Origin: Triticum aestivum
Lineage: Eukaryota > Streptophyta > Magnoliopsida > Poales > Poaceae
NCBI RefSeq assembly: GCF_018294505.1
Contig: NC_057813.1
Coordinates: 314,653,077 to 314,717,076, forward strand
Reading direction: 5' to 3'
Length of the DNA: 64,000 bases
The position numbers and the translations under genes were made by a program. The notes under the pieces are model-generated. The model was given only the letters and a program-made list of their open reading frames with translations, searched no databases and had not been told where the DNA came from. Shown here piece after piece: positions 36,501 to 47,674 of this stretch; position 1 is the first letter of the stretch; each line of letters starts with the position of its first letter.

Positions 36501-37755
36501 GGACTTGAGCTCGGGGCGGTCGGAATCGACGCCGGCGGCGAGCTATGCGGCGGCCGGAGCTCGGGCACGCTCGGACACGGCGTTTTGGGCACGGGAGGAG
36601 GAGTGGGTAGGTCCTCTGGGTTCCCGGGAACGCGACGAGGACGACAGCGTGCTCAGACGCGACGTGCGGGGCCTCTAGCCGCGGCGACCTCGTGGCCGGC
36701 GGCGACGAGCTCTCGGGCTCGGTGGGAGATGGGGCTAGGGGCGAGAACGGAGGGGGCGAGCACAGGAGAGGCAGCGGAGGCTCACAGCGATGGCGATGGG
36801 ATGCTCGGCGAGGTCGGGGACGGCCCGGAGCCGACGAATTCGTCGACGGCGACCGGCGGGTCCGAAGAGGGGAAGAACGGCGGGGCGGCGCCTCGGGGCT
36901 TCTCCGGTCGCGTGAGATGGCGTGGAGGGTGAGGATGGAGTGGCGGAGCTGGTGGGCTAGTTGGGGGAGCGAGGGAGGCCCTGTGGCCGCGGTGGTGGCG
37001 TCGGCGGCGGCGGTGGTTCTCGGGTGAGAGGGAAACGGCGAGAGAGGGAGCAGGGGAGGAGTGAGAGAGGTCGGGCGGATCGGGACGTCACCGAGGAGGG
37101 GATTCGCGGCGTCGCGCTGTCCTCGGATGCAGGCAGGCAGCCTGGTGGCGTGGCGGTCGCGCGCGCGTGCGCTGTCTCCCTCCTCTGCCTACTGGCAGAG
37201 GTAGAGGACGACTGGCACCAGGCCAGTGGGCTGGGCCGCGCTGGTGGGGGAGCTGGGCCGGCTGGGCTGCACGGTGAGGCCAGGTACTTCTTCTCTCTTT
37301 CTTTTTTTTTCTGTTCTGTTTTCTTTTAATTAATCCTTTTGCCACTGTTTGAATTAAAAATATTAATTCAAACATCGCCAAAGCTTCTCTGAATATTTTA
37401 TATTGCTAGATGGGCTTTTCCAAAGCTCATAAAATATTTCAGGGGTATTTGAAATTATATTCTAATTATATGAATATAATTCAAATTCAAATAGCTAATG
37501 ATTTAAATTCAAAGTCCCAAAAATAAATCCTTAAAAATGTTCAATATTTTGGTTGGGACCAGAACCCTTACCAAAAATTATCAAACATTTAAGAAGAGCC
37601 TTTTGGAGCAATGAATGAGATTTCTAGGGTTTTTGCCCCTCTTTTATTTAGGGTTTTGAGGCTTCCAATATTCCTCAATTCAAGTTTCAGAAATTTAGAC
37701 ATGATGCATGGATGATAAAGCAAGGACAAGCAAGGCCTAAACTGGGGATGTGACA
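33583..37755 (-). repeat. LARD-B 5' LTR
   Basis: Near-identical to 25452-29623. It ends GATGTGACA at 37755, followed by the right CCCTT duplication. The GC-rich zone lies at 36310-37290. Confidence 0.95.
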
Positions 37756-37760
37756 CCCTT

Positions 37761-39736
37761 TGATCATCCCAATATCGCCCATTCCATTCTCTTATGCTTG
37801 CATTAGATTTTGCTACTGTTATTAATTGCTCTTATTCTGATGCATAGCCTGCTTATTGTACCTTACCTGCTTATCCTAAACTGCTTAGTATAGGTTGGTT
37901 AGTGATCCATCAGTGACCCCACCTTGTCCTTGTTGCCCCTGCTTCATCATTGAAGACCCGACCAACGGTATCGAAGAACAAGCCCCGGAACCGCACATCA
38001 CTTTCCCCTCAGTTGCTCGACACTATTGGGTTACTATCGAGTGACGAGGGTGAGACCTCTACAGCACTTCTAATGTTAACCCTGTAGCATAGCTATTCGG
38101 TCATGGTCATCGAGAGTGATTCCACCTTAACCACTTCCGTTACGACTCTGTCGTGCAACCCCTCAAGTGTGAACCTCGGGGGTGATTCCTCCTAAGTTCA
38201 CCTTGATGATTACATCGAGTAGAATTCAACGGGGGTGATTCCTCGGGTTTTCCCCTTGATGTTTAGACACACAGTTACTATGATTACTATGACTTTACAC
38301 TGAACCATGTTACTAAAGACGGGTCGACCCTGAGGGGTACCCGCGCGAGCATAATTGCGAGTGATGTGAAGTTGGGTTGACCTGGAAGGTGCCCGAGAGA
38401 TAATCACGAGGCGTGGCCGGGCATTCTCAGCCCTTGCCGCAAGTCCTCGAGACAGGACAACGGGGTCACATCTTTCGTGAGTCTCTGCTTGTTACCACGC
38501 GTTCCTAATCCACTACGATTTGGATATTTGATCCGAGGGGCCTCTGGCCTGATAGCACTAACCATCACGTGGGCATAGTATGGGCATTCTGCGTCGTATA
38601 CATCAGCCGAAGCTTAGTAGACGTCAGCGACTGAGCGGCGCGCGCCGGGTTGGACTGCGTAAGCGCCTACCTTGTTGAAGGAGGTAGCTAGGTCTGCTCA
38701 CCGGCCGCATACGCAACGTGCAGGAGTTTCCGGGGAGATGGCCCATGACCCCTGGGGGCATAGGTTTAGTCCGGCGTGCTGGCCTCTCTATTAAGCCTAG
38801 GTCAGGTTGCGGCGTATTGTTTGGCCGAGGCCGGGCATGACCCAGGAAAGTGTGTCCGGTCGGAGTTAATCGAGCGTGGTGGGTAAGTTGGTGCACCCCT
38901 ACAGGAAAGAAAACATCTATCGATAGCCTGTCCTATGGTAACGGACACTTGGAGTTGTATCCTGATCGATACAACTAGAACTGGATACTTGTGATGAGAA
39001 TTGGATGGTGATGAGAATTGGATTGTGATGACAATTGGATAGTATGGCTCTGGGATTTCTTTCTCGTAGGGAGTCGAGAAAGGATCTCCGGCCGAGGTTG
39101 ATAACACTACTACTACTTTACTTTATGCTACTCTACTCCCTCCTGTTTGCTGCAAGATGGTGCTTTCCAGAAGATGCTAGTCTTCGATAGGACTAGGCCT
39201 TCTCTCTATTCTGGCATTTCTGCAGCCCAGTCCACATATACAGCCTTCCTTTGATAACGTTGCATATGTAGTGTAGATCCTTTCTTGTGAGTACTTTGGA
39301 TGAGTACTCACGGTTGCTTTGCTTCCCCTTTCCCCCCCTTTTTTTTCTTTCCGGTTGATGCAACCAGATGTCGGAGCCCAGGAGCCAGATGCCACCGTCG
39401 ATGCCTACTACTATGTGGAGACCGCTGACGACCAGGAGTAGTTAGGAGGCTCCCAGGCAGGAGGCCTTGCCTTTTCAATCGTAGATGCTTTTGTGCTAGC
39501 CTTCTTAAGGCAAACTTGTCTAACTCATGTCTGTTCTCAGATAATGTTGCTTTCGCTGACTCTTGTGTATTCGGGCTTATGTATTCGAGCCCTTGAGGCC
39601 CCTGGCTTGTAATATAAAGCTTGTATTATTTAAATTGTGTCTAGAGTTGTGTTGTGATATCTTCCTGTGAGTCCTTGATCTCGATCGTACACATTTGCGT
39701 GTATGATTAGTGTACGATTGAATCGAGGGCGTCACA
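37761..39736 (+). repeat. LARD-A 3' LTR, right part
   Basis: Continues from 25451 once LARD-B and its duplicated CCCTT are removed. It keeps 38124-38666, which the 5' LTR has lost, and the second exon-like segment (39368-39441). It ends GCGTCACA, followed by the right TATTT duplication. Confidence 0.93.
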
Positions 39737-39741
39737 TATTT

Positions 39742-40138
39742 GTTGCATGTTTTTTGTTTCGCAGAATATCCATACCAAACAAAGTCCAAACGCAATTTTT
39801 TTATGAAGATTTATTTTGGAATATATGTGATTTTTGAGAACAAGAATCAACGCAAGGTGATGCCCGAGGGGCCCACAAGTCCTACGCCGTGCCCCCTACC
39901 CTGGGCGCGTCTGGGAGGCTTGTGGCTACCCCGTAAGGCAGTTGGTGCCCTTCTTTGGCCACAAGAAAGATAACATCCTGATAAAAATCGTGTTAAAATT
40001 TCAGCCCAATCGGAGTTACTGATCTCCGGGAATTTTAGAAATGGTGAAAGGCCAGAAAACAAGAGCGCGGAAACATAAGGAAACAGAGAGAGAGATGCAA
40101 TCTCGGAGGGGCTTTCGCCCCTCCGCTGCCATGGAGGC
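39742..40138 (+). repeat. Host Gypsy 3' LTR, continued
   Basis: Resumes the LTR begun at 16244. No TG..CA end is reached; a minus-strand LARD LTR begins at 40139, and 40134-40138 (GAGGC) may be its left duplication. Confidence 0.78.
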
Positions 40139-43100
40139 TATGACGCCCCGGATTCAATCGTACACTAATCATACACGCAAATGTGTACGATCAAGATCAG
40201 ATACTCACGGGAAGATATCACAACACAACTCTAGACACAAATTAAAAATAAAACAAGCTCTATATTACAAGCTAGGGGCCTCGAGGGCTCGAAGACATAA
40301 GCTCGAATACAAACAAGTCAATGGAAGCAACAATATCTAAGTACAGACATAAGTTAAACAAGTTTGCCTTAAGAAGGCTAGCACAAAAGCAACATCTATT
40401 GAAATGGCAAGGCCTCCTACCTGAGAGCCTCCTAACTACTCCTGGTCGTCGGCTTCCGTCACGTGGTTGTAGGCACCCTCGGGTAGTAGTAGTCGTCAGC
40501 GGGGCAGCGGTCTCAGGGGCTCCATCATCTGGTTGCATCAAATGGATATGAAAAAACAGAAAGCAAAGCAAACGTGAGTACTCATTCGAAGTACTCAGCA
40601 AGCAAGGATCTACACTACATATGCAATATTATCAAAGGAAGGCTGTATATGTGGACTGGGCTGCAGAAATGCCAGAATAGAGGGGAGAGCCTAGTCCTAT
40701 CGAAGAGTAGCATCTTCAGCATCTACAGTGGTCTTGCAGCATTAGAAGAGTGCATACTAGCATAAAGTAAAGTAGTAGTAGTGTAATTAACCTCGCCCAG
40801 AGATCCTTCCTCGACTCCCTGCAAGAAAGCAATCCCAGACCCATACTATCCATTTCTCATCTCAAGTATCTAGTTCTAGTTGTATCGATCGGGATACAAC
40901 TCCGAGTGTCTGTTACTGTAGGAGAGGCTATCATTAGATGTTTTCTTCCCTGCAGGGGTGCACCAACTTACCCACAATGCTCGATTAACTCTGGCCGGAC
41001 ACACTTTATGGGTCATGCCCGGCCTCGGCCAAACGATACGCCACAACCCGACCTAGGCCTAATAGAGAGGCCAGCATGCCGGACTAAACCTATGCCCCCA
41101 GAGGTCTTGGGCCATCGCCCCGGGAACTCCTGCATGTTGCGTGGGCGGCCGGTGAGCAGACCTATCCCCCCTTATACAAGGCGAGGCGTTCTAGTCCAAC
41201 CCGGCGCACGCCGCTTAGTCGCTGACGTCTATTAGGCTTTGGCTGATGCATAGGACGCAGAATGCCCATACTATGCCCACGTGATGGTTAGTGCTATCAG
41301 GCCAGAGACCCCTCGGATAAAATATCCAAATCATAGTGGATTAGGAGCGCGCGGTAACGAGAAGAGACTCATAATGGATGTGACCCCATCGCCCCGTCTC
41401 ATGGACTTGCGGCAAGGGCTAAGAATGCCAGGCCACGCCACATAGTTATCTTGCGGGCACCTTCCAGGTCAACACGACTCCACATCACTCGCATCACATG
41501 CTCGCGCGGGTACCCCTCAGGGACGACTCGTCTTTATCCATTTTAATCAGTAACAATAGTAATGTAAAGGCAATCAGGGTGGCTACCACATCAAAAAGGA
41601 ACTCGAGGCATCACCCTCGTTAGATTCTCACCTGATGTAAACATCAAGGTGAACGTAAGAGGAAATCACCCTCAAGGTTCACACTTGAGGTGTTGCACGG
41701 CACCATCGTTTGCTGTCGGGGGATGAACCCCGGGCAAGCAACGGAACCCGGATCCTTTGCAAAAACAACAGGGCCAGCACTGCCCCTCAAGCCGGCTCGC
41801 GCTTGGCCGTGTTGCTCAACCCGACCAAGCCCCTCGACCCGACTAATCCCTCCAACCCGGCCATACTCCTCAACTCGGCCTCAACAACCAGCTCAAGGCG
41901 GCCGAACCCGGCACACCAAGACTTCCCCACCAAGCCAGCTCCACCCTTGGCGTGTTCCTCAACCCAGCCATGGGTCAGCTCCCATCCCATCCAGGCCGTA
42001 CGATGGGACGAGTCTCCATCTACCGATGACCAAGGCAACAGTGCTCCGCACATGCCTCTGGTCAGCCGGGGCGTGGCAACAGTGCCCCTCACCTACCCGC
42101 TAGCCAGGGCCGGCATGGCAACAGTGCCCTCGTTTTCACTGCTGACACCAACAAGCGGCAACCTGACGGAGCGCCACTGTACCCGACTCGACCCGGCCAC
42201 TCCCTGACGATCGACAAGACGACTAACAGTGCTCCTAGGCATGCGGGGCCCACGCCTGGAGAACCCGGCGAGCCCTGACACCTGGCGGGTCCCAGCTCCG
42301 GGTTCCCAGACACTGACTACCCGGCCCTACGGCCTTGTAACATTACCATTGTACCCCTGGGGGTTGACCTATAAAACCCCCAGGAGCCCTCATGCATATG
42401 GGCACAGAAGTAGCAATCCGATCAGTAGAACACACCTACTCACACGCCAGCAAGGGAGAAGGAGCAGCCTAAGCCTTGGTCTGTCCTCCTTCTTCTCCAA
42501 ATAGCTCTAGGAGCAACTCTGTACTGTTGCGTATCAACCACACTCGGCAGGACTGGGGGTGTTATCTCTCCGGAGAGCCTCAAACCTAGGTATGTCTTGC
42601 GTCCCACGCTCGCTCATGCCAACCTCGCCTTTGGAGCCCACCAGTGCCCTCGACCCTCCTCCTATCTTTAGCCATCCCTTGGTATCTGCCGTGCGCCCAC
42701 CACGACATTTGCGGAAGTGGAAAAGGAGGAATCACCCTCGATGACCACGACCGGGTAACTACTCCACAGAGTTGGCATTAGAAGTGCTAACGAGGTATCA
42801 CCCTCAACATCGATAGTATCGCTGCAGTGTGATACAACTAAGGGGAGTGTTGTGCAGTGCCGGGGCCTGGTCTTCAATCCTGTTGATCGGGTCTTCCGAT
42901 AATCCAGCGGGGCAGTTGGGTCAACATGGGGTCTCCGATGCATCTCTAACCAGCCTATACTAAGCAGTTTAGGATAAAAGGTAGGTAACAATAGCAGGTT
43001 ACAAGATCAGGCTATGCATCAGAATAGGTAAAGCAATCCAGCAGCAATTTCTAATGCAGGCATAAGGGAGAAGAGAATAGGCGATATCAGAATGTTCAAA

Positions 43101-43752
43101 GGGGGGTGCTTGCCTGGGAGCTCTGCGGAAAGGGACTGGTCATCAGGGACGTAGTCGTACTCCGGAGCTGCGTCTATCTCGGGAGCTACGTTGACGTCGG
43201 GGTCTAATGAAAGAGAAGAGGGGGAAGAAATAGGTAAATGTAATGCAAAGAAATGCAACATAGGGCATGCTATGCCTAAGATGTAGTGCAGGGTTGCCTA
43301 AAGATATGACTAAGTCATTTAGTTACTTTAGGATTAAAGTTGGATTTAATAACTGATGTACATGTACTATTCATCTACCGGAATCAGGCAAAAAGTTACG
43401 GATTCTCCTACGTATGGGGTTCCGACATGGAAACAGACGACACGATCAGATTTGTCTCGTCGTTCTGAGCAACTTTCATGTATAAAGTTTTTCGATCTAA
43501 GTTACAGTTTATTTTATATGAATTTTCAAAGATTTTAGTATTCTCTATAATTATCTAAATTATCTAAATTAACAAAAATGAAATGATGACATTAGCATGA
43601 GGTCATGACTGCGTCAGCAGTCAACAGGACGTTGACCAGGTCAAACCTGACGTATGAGTCTAGTGGGACCCACATGTCACTGAATGAGCTAATTAAATAG
43701 GGTTAGATTATACTAATTAATATAATTAGGGCGTGGGGCCTACTAGTCAGTG
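40139..43752 (-). repeat. LARD-A-type LTR fragment, minus strand
   Basis: The reverse complement matches the LARD-A LTR from its 3' end inward: TATGACGCC at 40139 corresponds to TGTGACGCC, so a terminal TG has become TA. It covers 40139-41713 and 42713-43752, with a solo LTR between. It stops about 1.5 kb short of the LTR's 5' end. Exon-like blocks are recognisable at 43114-43203 and near 40435-40530, in a more diverged form. Confidence 0.88.
41714..42707 (+). repeat. Solo Gypsy LTR
   Basis: 994 bp from TGTCGGGGGATG to CCACGACA, flanked by the perfect 5-bp duplication TTTGC (41709-41713 and 42708-42712). TATAAAAC at about 42370 suits a plus-strand promoter. No internal region is present, so the full element was reduced by LTR-LTR recombination. 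Confidence 0.93.
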
Positions 43753-44117
43753 ACACACCCACTCACATGCCAGCAAGGGAGAAGGAGCAGCCTAAGCCTT
43801 GGCATGCCCTATTTCTTCTCCAAATACCTCTAGGAGCAACTCTATACTATTGCGTATCAACCACACTCGACAGGACTAGGGGTGTTATCTCTCCGGAGAG
43901 CCCTGAACCTGAGTATGTCTTGCGTCCCGTGCTCGCTCATGCCAACCTCGCCTATGGAGCGCACCAGTCTCCTCGAGCCTCCTCCTCTCTTTAGCCATCC
44001 CTTGGCATCTGCCATGCGCCCACCATGACATTCGTGGAAGTGGAAAAGGAGGAATCACCCTCGATGACCACGACCGGGTAACTACTCCACAGAGTTGGCA
44101 TCAGAAGTGCTAGCGAG
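43753..44117 (+). repeat. Second copy of the solo-LTR/flank junction
   Basis: Repeats 42430-42795: the last 280 bp of the solo LTR plus the 83 bp of LARD LTR next to it. The LTR part differs by roughly 10%, while the flank part differs at two positions. It joins the minus-strand LARD LTR on the left to a Gypsy coding region on the right. Confidence 0.88.
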
Positions 44118-44883
44118 GGTCTTCAAGCAGGCCGGCAAGCTAAACGCCGAACACGAGGGGAGGGAGCCACCAAGTGAAGACGAAGACGAACCTCGCCAGC
44201 CGAACACTGGGGGACAGAAAAAATTTCCACCAGAGGTCAAAACAGTGAACATGATTTACGCAACCCACATACCAAAGAGGAGGTGCAAACACGCACTCCG
44301 AGATGTATACGCTGTAGAACTAGTTGCCCCCAAATTCAACCCATGGTCGGCCTGCCCGATCACTTTCGATCGCAGGGATCATCCGACTAGTATCCGGCAT
44401 GGAGGTTCGGCCGCCTTGGTGCTCGACCCAATAATTGACGGATACCATCTCAACCGAGTCCTCATGGACGGCGGCAGTAGTCTTAATCTGATATATCAGG
44501 ACACTGTCCGCAAGATGCGGATAGACCCGTCAAGAATCAGCCAAAGTAATACTACCTTTAAAGGAGTAATACCATGCGTAGAAGACCGCTGCACGGGCTC
44601 TCTGATACTAGAGGTTGTATTCGGTTCGCCCGACAACTTCCGAAGCGAAGAACTAATCTTCGACATCGCTCCATTCCGAAGCGGCTACCACGCACTACTC
44701 GGAAGAACGGCCTTCACTCGTTTCAATGCAGTTCCGCATTACACTTATCTTAAACTTACGATGCCCAGTCCATGTGGCGTCATCACAATTAGCGGAAATA
44801 CAAAGCGTTCCTTACGTGCGGAAGAATATGTGGCGGCTCTAGCAGCCGAACCCCTAAGCGGCCTCTCCAACCAGAATAAATGA
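44118..44883 (+). CDS. Gypsy gag C-terminus and aspartic protease
   Basis: The frame is open from the junction at 44118 to a TGA at 44881-44883, about 255 codons. The first 50 codons match the end of gag. The pepsin-like retroelement protease follows with active site MDGGSSLN (DGGS codons 44467-44478) and the later motif HALLGRTAFTRF, which fits the second signature of the fold. This protease cuts the polyprotein during particle maturation. The gag start is missing and the frame ends where RT would begin in an autonomous element. Open upstream codons belong to the neighbouring LTR fragment, so the listed start is the junction and not a true initiation codon. Confidence 0.82.
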
Positions 44884-46374
44884 TCGGTCGTCAAGACCAC
44901 GGACATGGTTAGACATGTCCGGCGCACCACTAGTTGTAGCAGCCCAGATAAACCTGAGCTTGGGTCGATGGGTATACCCGCATAAGTGATGCTAGGGGCT
45001 GCCTGCATGTAAAAAGGCCCATAGTTCGGCTCGACCCTATTTATACAATAATAGATTGCATTTCCATGGTTCATTAAGAATAACCAACTTTTTGCACGAT
45101 CACACCAGATTCTTTGACCTGGGTTTTTCTTTTTTACAGATGATCATCGTTCTACACCCTTCCAAGATATGGCACAACGGAGACAAAGGCGCAGACGTGC
45201 AGCAGGGCCCCGTTCAAAGGTTTCTTTTTAGATTAAGACCCCGTGTAAACCTTTTTTATTGTCTCTTGTTGCTTCACACCCTCTAGGCACTTAAAACAAC
45301 CAAGAGGGATACTGGCGTTATTGGCATTTCATCACGCTAGATTAATGCACGTGCCTGGATATTCAAGGCTCATTATTGAGGGCGGTACTCAGCCTAGTAT
45401 ATGTTTTAAAGTCTGAATACCTTTGGGAGTGCTCGGCGTCGCGAGTTTGGCCTTATATGCATTAGCTCCGAATCCTGTCTTTGGTCAATAGTTGGGTTTG
45501 CCCGGCTCCCATGTTTTGCTACCTTACGTTCCGCTCTATCGGCTAAGGTGGCACCGGGAGAACTACTGTGATTGTGCCCTGGTTCACCTGGATGAGCAAC
45601 TCAGTAGAGAAAGCCGAAAACTAACTGTCATGATAAAGCGAGAGACTGGTCAACCACTCGATGACTCAGTGGAATCTTCGCAATTCCTCCGCATTAACAA
45701 AGGACCGGTCTTCCAGTCACGTATGTACGCGCACCGTATTCAGATGAACGCGGAAGTACCAGGGGCTATATAGTAGCCCCACCGTCAAACTCCTATGCCT
45801 AAGTGAAAGTGTTAAAGCTATATAGTCTGATTGCCTTGTTCGCCGTGCTATCACCTCCTCAAATGGACCAAAACGTTGGATCAAGTGTGACTACGCGCTT
45901 TACCGAACACCCCCGCATTATATGCGTGGGGGCTGAAGCCGACGACTGCAAACTTTCAGGTTATATACATACATACATAAACGGCCGCACAGGAGGCACT
46001 ATAATACTTTACGGGCAAAAGTATAAATACAACCTTTATAATCAAAATAGCATTGTTTTTACAATCAAGATACATGTCACTGGAACATGGTATTCTTTGA
46101 GCACTGAGCCTCTATTAAATGGGAACCTTCTAGGACTTCTTCAAAATAGTGCTCGGGCGAGTCCTGGCCCCCGGGTGGACCCCCGGTTGCAACAGCGGTG
46201 GCCTCCATCTTTGCCTAATATGTCTTAACATGGGCAAGAGCCATTCGCGCAGCTTCTATGCACGCCGACCTCTTAGCAGCATCGAATGTTGCACAACATG
46301 AAGAAATTGTTGCACTAAACCAAAATAGCTATCCGGACTTGGTTCCTTCGGCCACAGATGATCCACGATAGTCT
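44884..46374 (+). other. Gypsy non-coding region after the protease
   Basis: Frames at 45492-45773 and 45803-46228 are open but have no recognisable domain. I see no RT, RNase H or integrase motif. Confidence 0.6.
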
Positions 46375-47674
46375 TCATGGAAAGCCCAGACAACCTATGG
46401 AGCTCGGCCCACTCGGCCGTTTGCTCATTAGCAGCGGACGCCTCAGATTACTGAACTGCGACCAGAACAATCTTTCCACCTCATGATCTTTCTGATCTTT
46501 GAAATACTCAGTCGCATCAGCAGCACTCTTTGCTAAATCCAAGTATGCGTCTGCAGAACTCCACAGTTGGTCAAGAGGGGCATACTTCGGATCGCCGAAC
46601 TTCGTCCGCAATAAAAAAGGCTTCCCAGCTGTGATATCTCCGGCTTGGCGAAGCTCCACCCGTGCCGCTCTGATTTCAGAGCGTGTTTCCTTGGCTGCTT
46701 CCAAGGCCTTCTTCAGGTCAGCTGTTTTCGCTTCGCTTTCCCTTTCGAGGAGTTCATATTGGCTGGCGGCATTTTGTAGCTCATGAGCCATGTTGGCTAT
46801 TTTATCTTCGCTCTAGCGATGAGCAGCCTGTTCGGCTTTTAACTCTTCGGCTGCCTTCTGGGCAGCCGCATCGCTTTTCCTGGCTTGTTCCTTGGCTCGG
46901 GCAAGTTCTGCCCGAAGGGTCTCCACGGCGGCAACTCCATCTGCAATTAAAGCATATTATAGATACTAGCATCATGCTCCTCTTAATATTTGCTGACCAC
47001 CCGAATATACATACCCCATGCCTCGTCAAGCCGCTTGTTCACAAGCGTGATGTCCGCATCCGCCAGTCAAGCTACCGCCTCAATTCGGCAAAATCAGCAG
47101 TCTGGTCAGCCGCTGGACCCTCAGCCGCCTGTGCATGAAAGCAGCGCTATCATTACCTGAGACTATGATCCTCTGTTTGCCGCCTCTGGACGGCAACCAG
47201 AGTCTCAGTGGCTACTATCTATACAGAGCACACCTAGTGTGTGCGGTACAGTCAAAAATATATCTTTACTTTACGTACCTCAAAGCCTCTTAGTAGGCTC
47301 GTAAAAGCTTCATTCAACCCACTTTTGGCGGATGAGATCCTCTCAACCACCGTACCCATTAAGGTACGATGTGCCTCTGAGATAGCCTCTTGCTCCAAAA
47401 GATCCATCAATGTGTCCGGTTGTACACCAGATAGTCCCGGGTTTTTTCTGTTGGTCTCCTTAGGAGCCAAAGACCCCGGACTTCGGGCGGCCAAAGTATT
47501 ACCTTCTGGCCTTTGATCAGGAGAAATCCTCCGCGACAACACCTCAGGGTTGTCCGTCTCAGGAGGCGGGGAAGCAGGGGGAGGCGTTTGGCTCTCCATC
47601 ATCTCCGGAAGAAGATCCCCCAAAGACGAACTTTGTTGAGAAGGGCTATGACACCGACACCGGGCCCTCCTCAC
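46375..47674 (-). pseudogene. Antisense accessory ORF with introns, coiled-coil type
   Basis: Reads opposite to the protease. Exon 1 (47674 to 47279) is a Pro/Ser-rich N-terminus, then a helical stretch, and ends at a GAG/GTACGT donor. Small exon-like pieces follow at 47211-47157 and 47128-47015. An intron of 74 bp (47014-46941; donor GTATGT, acceptor TTGCAG) precedes a last exon starting at 46940. That exon holds a long Ala/Glu/Lys coiled coil and the motif KPFLLRTKFGDPKYAPLDQ. The 28-bp gap between the two middle pieces is too short for a plant intron. In-frame stops also break it. I recall related proteins from Triticeae Gypsy elements; the function is unknown. Confidence 0.6.

Larger units (their letters stand above)
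25452..37755 (-). mobile_element. LARD-B: second Sukkula-like element, nearly intact
   Basis: 12,304 bp. LTRs of 4172 and 4173 bp flank a 3959-bp non-coding internal region, with TSD CCCTT on both sides (25447-25451 and 37756-37760). The PBS lies beside the right LTR and the PPT beside the left one, so the element reads on the minus strand. The LTRs differ at only about eight substitutions and a few indels by eye, so it is much younger than everything around it. No protein gene is present, so it was moved by another element's enzymes. It shares PBS-flanking sequence and the PPT hairpin with LARD-A. Confidence 0.95.
16380..39736 (+). mobile_element. LARD-A: Sukkula-like non-coding LTR element
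   Basis: The element runs from TGTAACACC to GCGTCACA and has the TSD TATTT on both sides (16375-16379 and 39737-39741). The LTRs are about 4.17 kb at full length and the internal region is 3.26 kb. A tRNA-Met PBS (20011-20024) and a PPT (23253-23265) are present, but no gag or pol motif. Very long LTRs with a non-coding internal part define LARDs, which are mobilised by proteins of other elements. The 3' LTR is split by LARD-B, and the 5' LTR has lost about 543 bp. The LTRs differ by roughly 2% by eye. Confidence 0.93.
3362..40138 (+). mobile_element. Old host Gypsy element (WHAM/Sabrina-like), in three pieces
   Basis: The pieces are 3362-4654, 13216-16379 and 39742-40138. Removing the Copia at 4655-13210 (TSD ATACC) and LARD-A at 16380-39736 (TSD TATTT) makes them continuous. 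They hold a long reading frame, a non-coding 3' region with repeated AAGCTTGGGGAT motifs, and the first 530 bp or so of the 3' LTR, which opens TGATACATCTC at 16244. The LTR is cut at 40138 by a minus-strand LARD LTR. The family label rests on the LTR start and the AAGCTTGGGGAT motif and is tentative between the WHAM and Sabrina groups. Confidence 0.82.
44118..47674 (+). mobile_element. Gypsy remnant with protease and antisense ORF
   Basis: Starts inside gag at a VFKQAGKLN motif also seen at the end of the window (near 63955), so it belongs to the family of the element at 60986. It keeps the gag end and protease on the plus strand, then non-coding sequence, then a minus-strand gene. RT, RNase H and integrase are absent. 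LTRs, PBS and PPT are not found here. A non-autonomous Tat-like lineage would fit, since Tat elements can carry antisense ORFs, but this is inference. Confidence 0.75.
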
